The notes: a model not told the origin generated them from the letters alone. Positions 52,662 through 62,428 are shown, counted from the first letter of the stretch. The stretch is DNA of 64,000 nucleotides from Sedimentitalea arenosa (GCF_016428585.1 NZ_JAELVR010000001.1:434001-498000); one strand, 5' to 3'. Program-made: numbers and translations.

Positions 52662-53492
52662 TCAGGGCGTTTGCTGTGTCCCTCGCGGGATGGTTGCGGC
52701 AGGTTCAGAGGTCAGGTCGGCCATCACCTCGGCGACCACGAAGGCCGCGATGACGCCGGGCCGCTTGTCGCGGCTACCGCTTGCCCCGATGGGACAATTC
52801 AGTTGATCAATGGTCTGGCCGCCCGCGTGATCGTGCGCCCAGTTCCGGAATTTCGCCCGCTTGGTGGCGGAGCCGATCATGCCGACATAGGCGGCGTCGC
52901 CGCGCGCCAGCGCGGCAGAGGTCAGCAGGAAGTCGAGCGCGTGGTCATGGGTCAGCACGATGAAGGCGCTGCCCGGCGGGGCGGCGGCGATGTCCATTTC
53001 CGGAACGGCGCTGAGCCGGGTTTCGACATCCGCGGTGACCAGGGACAGTTCCTCAAGGCGGGTGTCGATCAGAACACACTTGACCGGCAGGTGCTGGAAC
53101 AGGTCGGCCAGCGCGCGCCCGACATGACCCGCGCCCAGAACGTAGACATGGGGCAGGGCGTCGGTTTCGGTCTTTGCGCGCGCCCGCGCCGCCGCTTGGT
53201 CGGCCTCGTCCATCAGGGTCAGGGCGATCTCGACCCGTCCGCCGCAGCATTGCCCGATCTCGGGGCCCAGCGGGACGTCCATCGTGGCGCCCGCGCGCCC
53301 ATCGCGCAGCATCGCCCGGGCCTGATCGATCGCCATGTATTCGAGCTGTCCACCCCCGATGGTGCCCCAGAGCGCATCGGGCGACACGAACATCTCGGTT
53401 CCGGCCTCGCGCGGGGAAGACCCGCGCACGCGCGTCAGCGCTACACGGATCACCGCGCCGTGCCGGGACAGGAAGGCGGACAGCGTGTGCAT
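52662..53492 (-). CDS. xdhC: Xanthine dehydrogenase accessory protein XdhC
   Basis: Binds the molybdenum cofactor, promotes its sulfuration and inserts it into XdhB. 276 residues: N-terminal XdhC/CoxI domain (ALTRVRGSSPREAGTEMFVSP, GTIGGGQLEYMAI, GQCCGGRVEIAL with the cofactor-binding CC pair) and C-terminal Rossmann-like domain (LPHVYVLGAGHVGRALADLF, AYVGMIGSATKRAKF). Starts 3 bp after the xdhB stop. Required for active xanthine dehydrogenase in relatives such as Rhodobacter. Confidence 0.93.
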   Translation of the reverse strand: MHTLSAFLSRHGAVIRVALTRVRGSSPREAGTEMFVSPDALWGTIGGGQLEYMAIDQARAMLRDGRAGATMDVPLGPEIGQCCGGRVEIALTLMDEADQAAARARAKTETDALPHVYVLGAGHVGRALADLFQHLPVKCVLIDTRLEELSLVTADVETRLSAVPEMDIAAAPPGSAFIVLTHDHALDFLLTSAALARGDAAYVGMIGSATKRAKFRNWAHDHAGGQTIDQLNCPIGASGSRDKRPGVIAAFVVAEVMADLTSEPAATIPRGTQQTP

Positions 53493-53495
53493 CGC

Positions 53496-55811
53496 TCAGG
53501 CCTTCTTCAACCGCTCGACCGCCATCAGCACCCGTTCAGGCGTGGCGGGCGCGTCAAGGCGCGGGCAGATGCGGTAGTCGGCGACCGAGGCGACGGCCAT
53601 CGACAGCGCCTCGAACACGGAAATGCCCAGCATGAAGGGCGGTTCGCCCACCGCTTTTGAGCGCTTGATCGTGAGTTCGCGGTTCTCGGACCAGTCGGCG
53701 AGGTTGACGTTGAAGATGCGCGGGCGGTCGCTCGCCAACGGGATCTTGTAGGTGCTGGGCGCATGGGTGCGCAACTGGCCCTTGTCGTCCCACCACAGTT
53801 CTTCGGTGGTCAGCCAGCCCATGCCCTGGATGAACGCGCCCTCGACCTGGCCCTTGTCGAGCGCCGGGTTCAGCGACCGGCCCACGTCATGCAGGATGTC
53901 GGTGCGGTCGACTCTGTATTCGCCGGTCAGCGTGTCGATGGTGACTTCGGAACAGGCCGCGCCATAGGCGTAGTAGTAGAAGGGGCGGCCCTTGCCGGCG
54001 CCGCGGTCCCAGTGGATCTTGGGCGTCTTGTAGAACCCCGCCGCCGAAAGCTGCACCCGCGCCATGTAGGCAGCCTTGATGAATTGGGCGAAGGTCAGGG
54101 TTTCGGCACCGATATGGACGTGATTGGCCTTGAACGCCACGGCTTCGGGCGCGACGCTCCATTTCTCGGCGGCGAAGGCGACCAGTCGCGCCTTGATCTG
54201 TTCGACCGCATCGAGCGCGGCCATGCCGTTCAGGTCAGACCCTGACGAGGCCGCCGTGGCCGAGGTGTTGGGCACTTTCTCGGTCGTGGTCCTGGTGATC
54301 TTGATCCGCTCGAAATCGACCTGGAAGGCCTCGGCGACGACCTGGGCCACCTTGGTGTTCAATCCCTGGCCCATCTCTGTTCCGCCGTGGTTCAGATGGA
54401 TCGAGCCGTCATTGTAGACATGCACCAGCGCGCCGGCCTGATTGTACCACGTGGCCGTGAAGGAGATGCCGAACTTGACCGGTGTCAGCGCGATGCCTTT
54501 CTTCAGAATGCGCGACCCGAGGTTGTGATCAACGATCGCGGCGCGGCGCGTGCGGTAGTCTGCGGATTGCTCCAACTCGGTCACCAGACGGTCCAGGATA
54601 TTGTCCTCGACCTCTTGGTGATAGGGGGTCAGATCCCGGCCCGCACCGCCGTAGAAGTTGGCCTTGCGCACATCCAGCGGGTCTTGCCCGGTGGCATAGG
54701 CGATCTCCTCGATCATGCGTTCGGCGACGATCACACCCTGCGGGCCGCCAAAGCCGCGAAAGGCTGTGTTGGACACGGTGTTGGTCTTCATCGGTCGGGA
54801 CACGAGTCGCACGTTGGGATAGAAATAGGCGTTGTCGGCGTGAAACAGCGCGCGGTCGGTGACCGGGCCGGACAGGTCGGCGGAGAACCCGCAGCGCGCG
54901 GCGAAGGAGCCCTCGACCGCCTCGATCCGGCCTGCGTCGTCAAAGGCCACGTCGTAGTCGACGACGAAATCGTGCCGCTTGCCGGTGGCGGTCATGTCCT
55001 GGTCACGGTCGGGGCGAATCTTGACCGCACGGTTCCATTTCTTCGCGGCAATGGCGGCGACGGCGCAGAAGAGGTTCATCTGGCTTTCCTTGCCACCGAA
55101 CCCGCCGCCCATGCGCCGCACGTTCACCACGACCGCGTTGGACGGCACACCCAGCACATGGGCGACCATGTGCTGTGCTTCGCTGGGGTGTTGGGTCGAG
55201 CAATGCACCACGATCTCGTCATCCTCGCCGGGGATGGCAAAGGCGATATGGCCTTCAAGATACATGTGATCCTGTCCGCCGATGGTCATGCAGCCCTGGA
55301 TGCGGTTCGTGGCGTCCTCGAAAGCGGGGCCCACATCGCCGCGTTCCAGTTTCAGCGGCGCGGTGACGTGCGGATAGTCTGCCTCCATCGCCGCAACCGG
55401 GTCGAGCGCGTGGGGCAGGGGCGTGCAATCGGCCTCTGCCAGTTCGGCGGCGCGGCGGGCGGCATCGCGGGTTTCGGCGATGACGGCAAAAAGCGGCTGG
55501 CCGTGGAACTGGATCGTCTCGGTCGGAAACACCGGTTCGTCGTTCAGGCCCGTCGGGCTGATGTCGTTGACACCGGGAATGTCGTCTGCCGTCAGCACGC
55601 CGATCACACCGGGGGCGGCGCGCACCGCGGTCAGATCGATGCCATGAAGCGTCGCGTGGGCCACGTTCGACACGCCGAGATAGGCGTGTAGCGTGCCTTC
55701 GGGCTGGGGGATGTCGTCGGTATAGTCGGCGGCCCCGGTCACGTGCTTGGCGGCGCTGTCATGGATGCGGTCCGTGTGAACGCTGCCCCGTATGGATACA
55801 TTGTCTTTCAT
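53496..55811 (-). CDS. xdhB: Xanthine dehydrogenase, molybdopterin-binding subunit
   Basis: Large subunit, oxidising hypoxanthine and xanthine to urate at the Mo centre. 771 residues. Features: aldehyde-oxidase/XDH a/b hammerhead at about 20-130, GGQDHMYLEGHIAF, MGGGFGGKESQ (cofactor loop), NTAFRGFGGPQG (substrate arginine), and the catalytic glutamate in SKAVGEPPFMLG near residue 720. Lies between xdhA (13 bp upstream) and xdhC (3 bp downstream) in the usual xdhABC order. Confidence 0.95.
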   Translation of the reverse strand: MKDNVSIRGSVHTDRIHDSAAKHVTGAADYTDDIPQPEGTLHAYLGVSNVAHATLHGIDLTAVRAAPGVIGVLTADDIPGVNDISPTGLNDEPVFPTETIQFHGQPLFAVIAETRDAARRAAELAEADCTPLPHALDPVAAMEADYPHVTAPLKLERGDVGPAFEDATNRIQGCMTIGGQDHMYLEGHIAFAIPGEDDEIVVHCSTQHPSEAQHMVAHVLGVPSNAVVVNVRRMGGGFGGKESQMNLFCAVAAIAAKKWNRAVKIRPDRDQDMTATGKRHDFVVDYDVAFDDAGRIEAVEGSFAARCGFSADLSGPVTDRALFHADNAYFYPNVRLVSRPMKTNTVSNTAFRGFGGPQGVIVAERMIEEIAYATGQDPLDVRKANFYGGAGRDLTPYHQEVEDNILDRLVTELEQSADYRTRRAAIVDHNLGSRILKKGIALTPVKFGISFTATWYNQAGALVHVYNDGSIHLNHGGTEMGQGLNTKVAQVVAEAFQVDFERIKITRTTTEKVPNTSATAASSGSDLNGMAALDAVEQIKARLVAFAAEKWSVAPEAVAFKANHVHIGAETLTFAQFIKAAYMARVQLSAAGFYKTPKIHWDRGAGKGRPFYYYAYGAACSEVTIDTLTGEYRVDRTDILHDVGRSLNPALDKGQVEGAFIQGMGWLTTEELWWDDKGQLRTHAPSTYKIPLASDRPRIFNVNLADWSENRELTIKRSKAVGEPPFMLGISVFEALSMAVASVADYRICPRLDAPATPERVLMAVERLKKA

Positions 55812-55824
55812 CGCTTGCGCTCCT

Positions 55825-57288
55825 TCACGCTGTCGCCAGGGATACCGGGCGGGAGGTGGCGTCGTCCTGCTCGAGGAAGAACCGGCGCAACAGGTTCTGC
55901 GCGCTCAGCATCCGGTACTCCGCCGAGGCGCGCCAATCGGTGAGCGGTGTGAACTCGCCCGCAAGGGCCGATGCGGCGGCCTCGAAGGCACCTTCGCTCC
56001 AGGGTTGGCCGGTCAGGGCCGCCTCTGCCGCGGTGGCGCGTTTGGGTGTCGCCGCCATGCCGCCGAGCGCGATGCGGGCGCCGGTGATGGTCCCGTCGCT
56101 GACGGTGACGCTGATCCCGGCTGCGACCGAGGAGATATCCTCGTCGCGGCGCTTGGAGATCTTGTAGGCGGCGTCGCGCTGCCCGGCGGCCGGGCGCGGC
56201 ACGCGGATCGTCTCGACGAATTCGCCGGCGGCCCGGTCCTGCTTGCCATAGTCGATGAAGAAGTCTTCGAGCGCTATGCTGCGCCGCGCGTCGCCGCGGC
56301 GCAGGGTGATCTCGGCCCCCAGCGCAATCAGCACGGGCGGCGTGTCGCCGATGGGCGAGCCGTTGGCGATGTTGCCCCCGACCGTACCCATGTTGCGCAC
56401 CTGCCAGCCGGCGATGCGGTCCCAATAGGGCGCAAGATGCGGGAAGATGTCGGCCAGCGCGTCCTGGCAGTCGCTGTAGCTGGCCGCGGCGCCGAGGATC
56501 AACCCGTCGTCGTGGCACTCGATCCGGCGCAGGCCGGTCAGGTGTCCGATGAAGACCGCGGGCCCGATCGGGCGCAGGAACTTGGTGACCCAGAGGCCCA
56601 CGTCGGTGGCCCCGGCGACGATCGTCGCTTCGGGATGTTCGAGCAGAACCTCGGCCAGATCGTCCACGTCGGTCGGCAGGATCGCGCGGTCCTCGGCAGG
56701 GCCGCTCACGACGCGCCTGCCGTCACGGAGGGCGGCGAGCCGCGCGGCGATCTCGGCGCGTTCGCGGGTGATGTGATCGGCGGCCGGGCTGTCATGTCGG
56801 CTGGCGGCGGTGGCGGCGCGGACGATCGGCGCATAACCCGTGCAGCGGCAGAGATTGCCCTGCAGCGCGGTTTCGACCTGCATCTCGGTCGGATCGGGCT
56901 GTTGCATCCACAGCGCGTAGAGCGACATCACGATGCCGGGGGTGCAGAAACCGCACTGGCTGCCATGGTGATCGACCATTGCCTGCTGAACCGGGTGCAA
57001 CCGCCCGTCCGGACCCGCCAGATGTTCGATGGTGACCACATGGCAGCTGTCGACCGTGGCCAGAAAGCGGATGCAGGCATTCACCGGCTCATAGACCAGC
57101 CCGCTGTCGGCGAGCCGGCCGACCAGGACGGTGCAGGCGCCGCAATCGCCTTCGGCGCAGCCTTCCTTGGTGCCGGTCAGGCGGCGCTCCAGCCGCAGGA
57201 AATCAAGCAGCGTCTGCTGGGCGCCAACCTCCGCGACCGAGACGTCCCGACCGTTCAGAATGAACCTGATGTCGCTGCGATGATCCAT
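55825..57288 (-). CDS. xdhA: Xanthine dehydrogenase, iron-sulfur/FAD small subunit
   Basis: Passes electrons from the Mo centre through two 2Fe-2S clusters to FAD and NAD. 487 residues. First cluster KEGCAEGDCGACTVLVG (about 40-56), second cluster SQCGFCTPGIVM and QGNLCRCTGY (about 105-150), FAD domain from about 195 (ATIVAGATDVGLWV; MGTVGGNIANGSPIGDTPP). ATG at 57288 follows AGGGAG. First gene of the leftward xdhABC - permease - guaD operon; a LysR palindrome lies 80 bp upstream. The open frame extends far upstream, but only shadow sequence is there. Confidence 0.95.
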   Translation of the reverse strand: MDHRSDIRFILNGRDVSVAEVGAQQTLLDFLRLERRLTGTKEGCAEGDCGACTVLVGRLADSGLVYEPVNACIRFLATVDSCHVVTIEHLAGPDGRLHPVQQAMVDHHGSQCGFCTPGIVMSLYALWMQQPDPTEMQVETALQGNLCRCTGYAPIVRAATAASRHDSPAADHITRERAEIAARLAALRDGRRVVSGPAEDRAILPTDVDDLAEVLLEHPEATIVAGATDVGLWVTKFLRPIGPAVFIGHLTGLRRIECHDDGLILGAAASYSDCQDALADIFPHLAPYWDRIAGWQVRNMGTVGGNIANGSPIGDTPPVLIALGAEITLRRGDARRSIALEDFFIDYGKQDRAAGEFVETIRVPRPAAGQRDAAYKISKRRDEDISSVAAGISVTVSDGTITGARIALGGMAATPKRATAAEAALTGQPWSEGAFEAAASALAGEFTPLTDWRASAEYRMLSAQNLLRRFFLEQDDATSRPVSLATA

Positions 57289-57365
57289 CGGATACTCCCT
57301 TTGTGATGCGGCCTGATCCGTTGCCGTCACACGAGATACTACCTGCAACGAATGCTTCCCGATAC

Positions 57366-57382
57366 ATTTGCAATCGGCAAAT
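57366..57382. promoter_or_regulatory. LysR-type operator between xdhA and its regulator
   Basis: ATTTGC-N5-GCAAAT, a perfect 17-bp palindrome containing the T-N11-A pattern of LysR-type regulators. It lies 78 bp upstream of xdhA and 75 bp upstream of the regulator start, well placed to control both. Confidence 0.7.
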
Positions 57383-57456
57383 ACTTTCAACAGAGCGTTG
57401 ATAAAAATCCGCCGCGATGCCACAGAATAGCGCGGAAAGCAGCGAGGGAGCGCCGC

Positions 57457-58368
57457 ATGTCCTATGTCGAAAGCCTGCGGGTGTTCACCCGTGTCGTGGA
57501 ACTGGGCAGCATCACCGCCGGGGGCCGCGATCTGCGTCTCACGCCCGCGGTCGCCAGCAAACGGATCAAGGAGTTGGAAACCCATCTGGGGGTGCGCCTG
57601 TTCAACCGCACGACACGGTCGCTGTCGCCGACCGAGGTCGGCAAGGTCTTCTATGACGAGGCGCGCAAGGTGCTCGAGGCGATGGAGGCGGCCGAGACCC
57701 GCGTCGCCACGTTCTCGGACACGCCGCGCGGCACGATTCGTGTCACGGCGCCGTTGGGCGTCGGCCGGAGGCTCATCGCGCCGCTGGTGCCCGAGTTCGT
57801 GCGGGCTTTCCCCGAGACACGGGTCCAGATGCGCCTGTCGGACCGCAAGGTGGACCTGCTTGCGGACGGACTCGACGTCGCCTTTTTCATCGGCACGCCG
57901 GGCGACAGCAACATGAAGCTGCGCAAGATCATGGATTGCGACCGCGTGCTCTGCGCGGCGCCGGAATATCTTGCACGCCACGGCACGCCACGGACGCCCG
58001 ACGACCTTCTGTCGCCCGACTGCTCGTGCCTGTTGCTGCGCTATCCGCGCTCGCCCGAGTATTTCTGGGTGCTGCAGACCGAGAGCGGAACGCGCAAGCT
58101 GGACGTGGCGGGCAAGTTCGATGCCGACGATGGGGACGTGCTGACCGAATGGGCATTGCGCGGCCACGGAATCGCCAACAAGCCGCGCTTCGACGTCGCC
58201 GAGCATCTCGAAACCGGCGCGCTGGTCGAAGTGTTGCCCGATACGCCACCGGCCCCCTCGATCTTTGGCTGCTTGTACCCGCACAAGAAGCTGCTTGACC
58301 CGAAGTTGCGCCGTTTCGTCGATTTCGTCGTGGATCGCTGCGCGCCGCTTGCCTCTGGAAAGGCGTGA
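57457..58368 (+). CDS. LysR-family regulator of the xanthine dehydrogenase locus
   Basis: 303 residues. N-terminal winged helix-turn-helix (about 1-60: VFTRVVELGSITAGGRDLRLTPAVASKRIKELE, then GVRLFNRTTRSLSPTEVG) and C-terminal effector-binding domain (about 90-300). Divergent from xdhA with a perfect LysR-type palindrome in the shared 168-bp gap, so it most likely activates the purine-oxidation operon when a purine is present. The effector is unknown. Start chosen at the ATG with a GAGGGAG ribosome site. Confidence 0.88.
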   Translation: MSYVESLRVFTRVVELGSITAGGRDLRLTPAVASKRIKELETHLGVRLFNRTTRSLSPTEVGKVFYDEARKVLEAMEAAETRVATFSDTPRGTIRVTAPLGVGRRLIAPLVPEFVRAFPETRVQMRLSDRKVDLLADGLDVAFFIGTPGDSNMKLRKIMDCDRVLCAAPEYLARHGTPRTPDDLLSPDCSCLLLRYPRSPEYFWVLQTESGTRKLDVAGKFDADDGDVLTEWALRGHGIANKPRFDVAEHLETGALVEVLPDTPPAPSIFGCLYPHKKLLDPKLRRFVDFVVDRCAPLASGKA

Positions 58369-58580
58369 ACGGCCGTCGTCTTGTGATCTTCCGGCTTCTC
58401 TTGCCGTGGTGATCCGGAAACCTGAATTGATCGACGCGCAAGGTAGGGCAGGTCGGGAAACATATTGGCATGTGTCCGATTGGCATCAGGGGGAGTGCGC
58501 GAAAACAGACTTCGCAGGTCTCGACATCTTCGGCTACATGTCGGACGTTGGCTCTTGCGGTATTTCTAAGGGAGGAAAGA

Positions 58581-59552
58581 ATGAACGCATCCAGGATTCT
58601 CGCGCTGCCGGCGGCCTTGGCCACGGCAACGCTCATGAGCTTCGCCGCGCCGGCGCAAGCGACCGAGTGTATCGCGCCGTCAAACCCCGGTGGCGGCTGG
58701 GATTTCACCTGTCGCACCATCGGCCGCATCCTGACCGAACTCGGTCTCGTCGATGGCAACGTTCAGGTCACCAACATGCCCGGCGGAGTCGGTGCGGTCA
58801 CCTATGCGATGGTCGCCTCGGAGCGCCCGGACGATCCGGAGCTGATCGTTGCAACCTCGACCGTCGGTATCACCCAGATCGCTCAGGGCCGCTATCCGGC
58901 GCCGGTCGACGCGATGCGCTGGCTCGGCATGTTGGGCGCGGACGTGGGGGTGGTGGCCGTCAAGGCCGATAGCCCGTATCAGTCGCTCGCCGACCTGACC
59001 GCGGCGATGGCGGAGGATCCCGGTGCGCTGACGACGGCGGGTTCCTCGGCGATCGGCGGGTGGGACCACATCCGGCTTCTGATGGTCGCGCGTGAGGCCG
59101 GCGTCACCGACCTGCCGGCGATTCGCTGGGTACAGTTCGATGGCGGCACCGACGCGGTGACGCAGATGCTGGGCGGGCAGATCGACATCGTGTCGACCGA
59201 TATCTCGGAAATCGGCGGGTTCGTGCAGTCCGGTGACATCCGCGTTCTCGGCTTCATGTCGGACGAGCGTGTGCCGGCCTATGCCGACGTGCCGACCATG
59301 AAGGAGCAGGGCATCGACATGACCGGCTACAACTGGCGCGGGCTCTACACCGGCGGCGAGGTGAGCGATGCGGATTACGAGGAATGGGTTGCCAAGCTCG
59401 AAACACTCTACACATCGGAGAACTGGCAGAGCGCCGCGGTCGAGTTCGGCCTGGTTCCGATCTGGCGCGGTGGGGCCGATTTCGAAGCCTATGTGCGCGA
59501 ACAGGAGCAGGTGACCGCCGACATCTCGCGCGATATCGGCGTGATCCAGTGA
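58581..59552 (+). CDS. tctC: Tripartite tricarboxylate transporter, substrate-binding protein (TctC/Bug family)
   Basis: Periplasmic binding protein that delivers a carboxylate to the TctAB membrane unit. 323 residues with a signal peptide cut after PAQA and a GGAGG ribosome site 6 bp before the ATG. Bug-family hallmarks: SNPGGGWDFTCRTIGRIL just after the signal, QVTNMPGGVGAVTYAMV, and a late FGLVPIWRGGADFEAYV. The ligand cannot be inferred from sequence. Stop overlaps the tctB start (GTGA). Confidence 0.9.
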   Translation: MNASRILALPAALATATLMSFAAPAQATECIAPSNPGGGWDFTCRTIGRILTELGLVDGNVQVTNMPGGVGAVTYAMVASERPDDPELIVATSTVGITQIAQGRYPAPVDAMRWLGMLGADVGVVAVKADSPYQSLADLTAAMAEDPGALTTAGSSAIGGWDHIRLLMVAREAGVTDLPAIRWVQFDGGTDAVTQMLGGQIDIVSTDISEIGGFVQSGDIRVLGFMSDERVPAYADVPTMKEQGIDMTGYNWRGLYTGGEVSDADYEEWVAKLETLYTSENWQSAAVEFGLVPIWRGGADFEAYVREQEQVTADISRDIGVIQ

Positions 59553-59989
59553 TCAGCGTCAGACTGCTGGGGGCCGCGATCTTTCTGATCGCGGCTCTCT
59601 ACACGTATTATGGGCAGGGGTATTCCGTTGCGTTCGGCGACGTGCTTGGCCCATCGGTCTTTCCGGTGATCGTGGGAGTCCCGGCGATGCTGTTGTCGGC
59701 CTCCCTGGTGGTCTTCCCTTCCGGCCAGGTCGAATGGCCGGATAGGTCGCATATCCTGCGCCAGGTCGCGGCGCTGGCGATCCTTCTTGGCTATGCCTGG
59801 TCGCTCAAGCCGCTGGGCTTCCCGCTCGCGACCTTCGGGCTGATTGCCGCGCTGGCCATCGTTCTGGGCGGCAACCCCATGCGGGCGCTGGTGCTGGGCG
59901 CCGCGATGTCGCTGGGTCTGTGGGTGCTGTTCGACCAGGTTCTGGGCCTGCCGCTGGCCTTCCTCGGCTCGGTGTTCGGGGGGCGATGA
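59549..59989 (+). CDS. tctB: Tripartite tricarboxylate transporter small membrane subunit (TctB)
   Basis: 146 residues, four hydrophobic segments, the size and topology of TctB. The start is a GTG overlapping the tctC stop by 4 bp; the stop is directly followed by tctA. Sequence is poorly conserved in this family (typical GPSVFPVIVGVPAMLLS after the first helix supports the call). Partner of the large TctA subunit. Confidence 0.87.
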   Translation: MISVRLLGAAIFLIAALYTYYGQGYSVAFGDVLGPSVFPVIVGVPAMLLSASLVVFPSGQVEWPDRSHILRQVAALAILLGYAWSLKPLGFPLATFGLIAALAIVLGGNPMRALVLGAAMSLGLWVLFDQVLGLPLAFLGSVFGGR

Positions 59990-61504
59990 ATGGAAACGCT
60001 GTCGCTGCTGGCGACCGGCTTCTCGGTCGCGTTGACGCCTCTCAACCTGCTGCTGCTGTTCACCGGCTGTTTCGTCGGCACGCTGATCGGCGCGCTGCCG
60101 GGGCTGGGCCCGGTCAACGGCGTGGCGATCCTGATCCCGCTGACCTTCGCCTTCGGACTGGATGCGACGTCCTCGCTTATCCTGCTGTCGGCGGTCTATT
60201 TCGGCACCATGTACGGAGGCCGGATCAGCTCGATCCTGTTGAACATTCCGGGCGACGAACCGGCGGTTATGACGACGCTCGACGGGTTTCCCATGGCCCA
60301 GCAAGGCCGCGCGGCGGATGCGCTGGCGCTGTCGGGGGTGGCTTCGTTCGTGGGCGCGACGATCGCGGTGATCGGCCTGTCGATGTTCGCCCCGGTGCTG
60401 GCGCGGGCGGCGATCCATTTCGGACCGGCGGACTACTTCGCGCTCTACATCCTCGCCTTCGCCACCATCGGCGGCGTGGCTGGGGTCGACCCGCGCAAGA
60501 CGCTGCTCTCAGGGCTGATCGGCCTGATGATCGCAACCGTCGGGTTGGACCCCATTTCGGGCATCCCGCGTTACACGGCGGACAGTTTCCATCTCTATGA
60601 CGGGATCGAGCCGATCGTGGCCTTGGTCGGACTGTTCGCGATCTCGGAAATCCTGATGCTGCTGGAAAAGCACCTGAAAGACCGGGCGGCAGCGATCCGG
60701 GTCGACACATGGATCCCCTCTCTGTCGGTGATCCTGTCGACCAAGTGGTCGATGCTGCGCGGTTCGCTGATCGGTTTCGTCGCCGGGGTTCTGCCGGGGG
60801 CAGGGGCCTCGCTGGGGTCCGTGATGGCCTACACGGTCGAAAAGCAGTCCTGCGACAAGGATGGAACGTTCGGCAAGGGCGACCCGCGCGGCGTGGCGGC
60901 TCCGGAAGCCGGCAACAACGCCGCCTCGGGCGGGGCGCTGATCCCGATGCTGAGCCTCGGCGTGCCGGGGTCCGGCACCACGGCGGTGATGCTGGCGATG
61001 CTGATTTCGCTCAACGTGCAGCCCGGGCCGCTGCTTTTCGCGCGTGATCCCGAACTGGTCTGGGGGCTGGTCGCTTCGCTCTACATGGCGAACGTGACTC
61101 TCCTGATCCTGAACCTGCCGATGATCGGCCTGTTCACGCGGTTGATGGCGGTGCCGACCTGGGCACTGATGCCGATCGTGGCGGCGGTGAGCTTCGTGGG
61201 GGTTTTCTCGATCTCCAACTCGGTTTTCGATCTCGAGGTCATGATCGCGTTCGGGGTGCTGGGCTATGTCCTGCGCAAGATGGATGTCAGCCTTGTTCCG
61301 CTGGTTCTGGGCCTGTTGCTGGGCGGCGACATGGAGCGCAACCTGCGTCGCGCCATGTCGATCTCGGACGGCGACTGGAGCATCCTGCTGCAAAGCTGGA
61401 TCTCGATCGTGCTCTACGTAATGACGGTCTGTTTCCTGGTGTTGTCGGTCTGGCTCGCGTTGCGAGATGCCAAGCGCGACAAGGCGCGGGTGTTCGAGGC
61501 ATGA
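59990..61504 (+). CDS. tctA: Tripartite tricarboxylate transporter large membrane subunit (TctA)
   Basis: 504 residues, about 11-12 membrane helices. Family signatures: GTLIGALPGLGPVNGVAILIPLTF near residue 35, MYGGRISSILLNIPGDEPAVMTTLDGFPMAQQG near 70 and GVLPGAGASLGSVMAYTVEKQ near 265, followed by AAPEAGNNAASGGALIPMLSLGVPGSGTTAVML, the second half of the inverted repeat (quoted in parts). Forms the ion-coupled channel with TctB. Overlaps the downstream dehydrogenase gene by ATGA. Confidence 0.93.
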   Translation: METLSLLATGFSVALTPLNLLLLFTGCFVGTLIGALPGLGPVNGVAILIPLTFAFGLDATSSLILLSAVYFGTMYGGRISSILLNIPGDEPAVMTTLDGFPMAQQGRAADALALSGVASFVGATIAVIGLSMFAPVLARAAIHFGPADYFALYILAFATIGGVAGVDPRKTLLSGLIGLMIATVGLDPISGIPRYTADSFHLYDGIEPIVALVGLFAISEILMLLEKHLKDRAAAIRVDTWIPSLSVILSTKWSMLRGSLIGFVAGVLPGAGASLGSVMAYTVEKQSCDKDGTFGKGDPRGVAAPEAGNNAASGGALIPMLSLGVPGSGTTAVMLAMLISLNVQPGPLLFARDPELVWGLVASLYMANVTLLILNLPMIGLFTRLMAVPTWALMPIVAAVSFVGVFSISNSVFDLEVMIAFGVLGYVLRKMDVSLVPLVLGLLLGGDMERNLRRAMSISDGDWSILLQSWISIVLYVMTVCFLVLSVWLALRDAKRDKARVFEA

Positions 61505-62370
61505 ACTGGGGCTTTGTCGGCCTCGGCCAGATGGGTCTGCCGATGGCGCGGCGGCTGTCCGCGCGTGTCGACCTGCGCGCGTACGACCTCCGGAGCGGCG
61601 ACTTCGCTGGACTGGACACGGTCGAAACAGCGGCGGAGCTGTCGGGTTGCGAGGTGCTGGTGACCTGCCTGCCCGACGGGCGCGCGGTGCGGAATGTCCT
61701 GTTCGGCGAGCCCGGGTTGGCTGACAGCCCGGAAAGGCCCGGGGTCGTGATCGATACGTCGACCACGACGCATGCTGCGGCGCTGGACATCGGCGCGCGG
61801 CTGGCCGAGCGGGGCATTGCGTTCCTCGATGCCCCGGTGTCCGGCATGCAGGCACGGGCCGAGGAGGGCACGCTGACCATGATGGTGGGCGGCGCGGCCG
61901 AACAACTTGCGCCGCTGCGCGACCCGCTCGGGGCGATGGCCTCGCGCATCCTGCATGTGGGGCCGGTGGGGGCAGGGCAGCTGGCCAAGCTGACCAACCA
62001 GCTGCTGTTCGACATCAACATGGCTGCGCTGGCCGAGATCCTGCCGATCTCCGCCAAGCTGGGGCTCGATCCCGGACAGGTGGCCGAGATCGTCAATTCC
62101 GGCACCGGTCGCAGTTATGCCAGCGAGTTCTTTCTGCCCAACATCCTTCAGGGTGTGTTCGACCAGGGCTATCCGATGCAGGCGGCCTACAAGGACCTGA
62201 TCGCCGGGGCCGCCGTCACCAACGAGAACGGGTTTCCGGCACCGGTGCTGGCGGCCGCCACGGCGACCTACCAGCAGGCGCTTGCAGAAGGCTTCGGCGG
62301 CGAGGACAAAGGCGCGATGATCAAGGTGTTCGAGCGCCTGGTGGGGGCCGCGTTCAGGAGCCGGGAGTGA
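61501..62370 (+). CDS. Beta-hydroxyacid dehydrogenase (3-hydroxyisobutyrate / tartronate-semialdehyde type)
   Basis: NAD(P)-dependent oxidoreductase of the 3-hydroxyisobutyrate dehydrogenase family, 289 residues. N-terminal GFVGLGQMGLPMARRL (dinucleotide-binding GxGxxG), substrate motif FLDAPVSGMQARAEEGTLTMMVGG near residue 115, catalytic lysine in GQLAKLTNQLLF (about 165). Likely interconverts a 3-hydroxy acid and its semialdehyde. Overlap with tctA (ATGA) makes it part of the transporter operon, so its substrate probably derives from the imported carboxylate. Confidence 0.85.
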   Translation: MNWGFVGLGQMGLPMARRLSARVDLRAYDLRSGDFAGLDTVETAAELSGCEVLVTCLPDGRAVRNVLFGEPGLADSPERPGVVIDTSTTTHAAALDIGARLAERGIAFLDAPVSGMQARAEEGTLTMMVGGAAEQLAPLRDPLGAMASRILHVGPVGAGQLAKLTNQLLFDINMAALAEILPISAKLGLDPGQVAEIVNSGTGRSYASEFFLPNILQGVFDQGYPMQAAYKDLIAGAAVTNENGFPAPVLAAATATYQQALAEGFGGEDKGAMIKVFERLVGAAFRSRE

Positions 62371-62428
62371 GTGTGCCTGCGCAGATGCCGACACGCGAAA
62401 CCGTCCGAGGCTGCCCGGTGGGCGCGGC

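Noticed and set aside
57289-58284. Upstream extension of xdhA to an 819-codon protein
   Set aside because: The extra 300 codons lie antisense to the LysR gene and have no XDH motif; the ATG at 57288 has a good ribosome site and the expected N-terminus.
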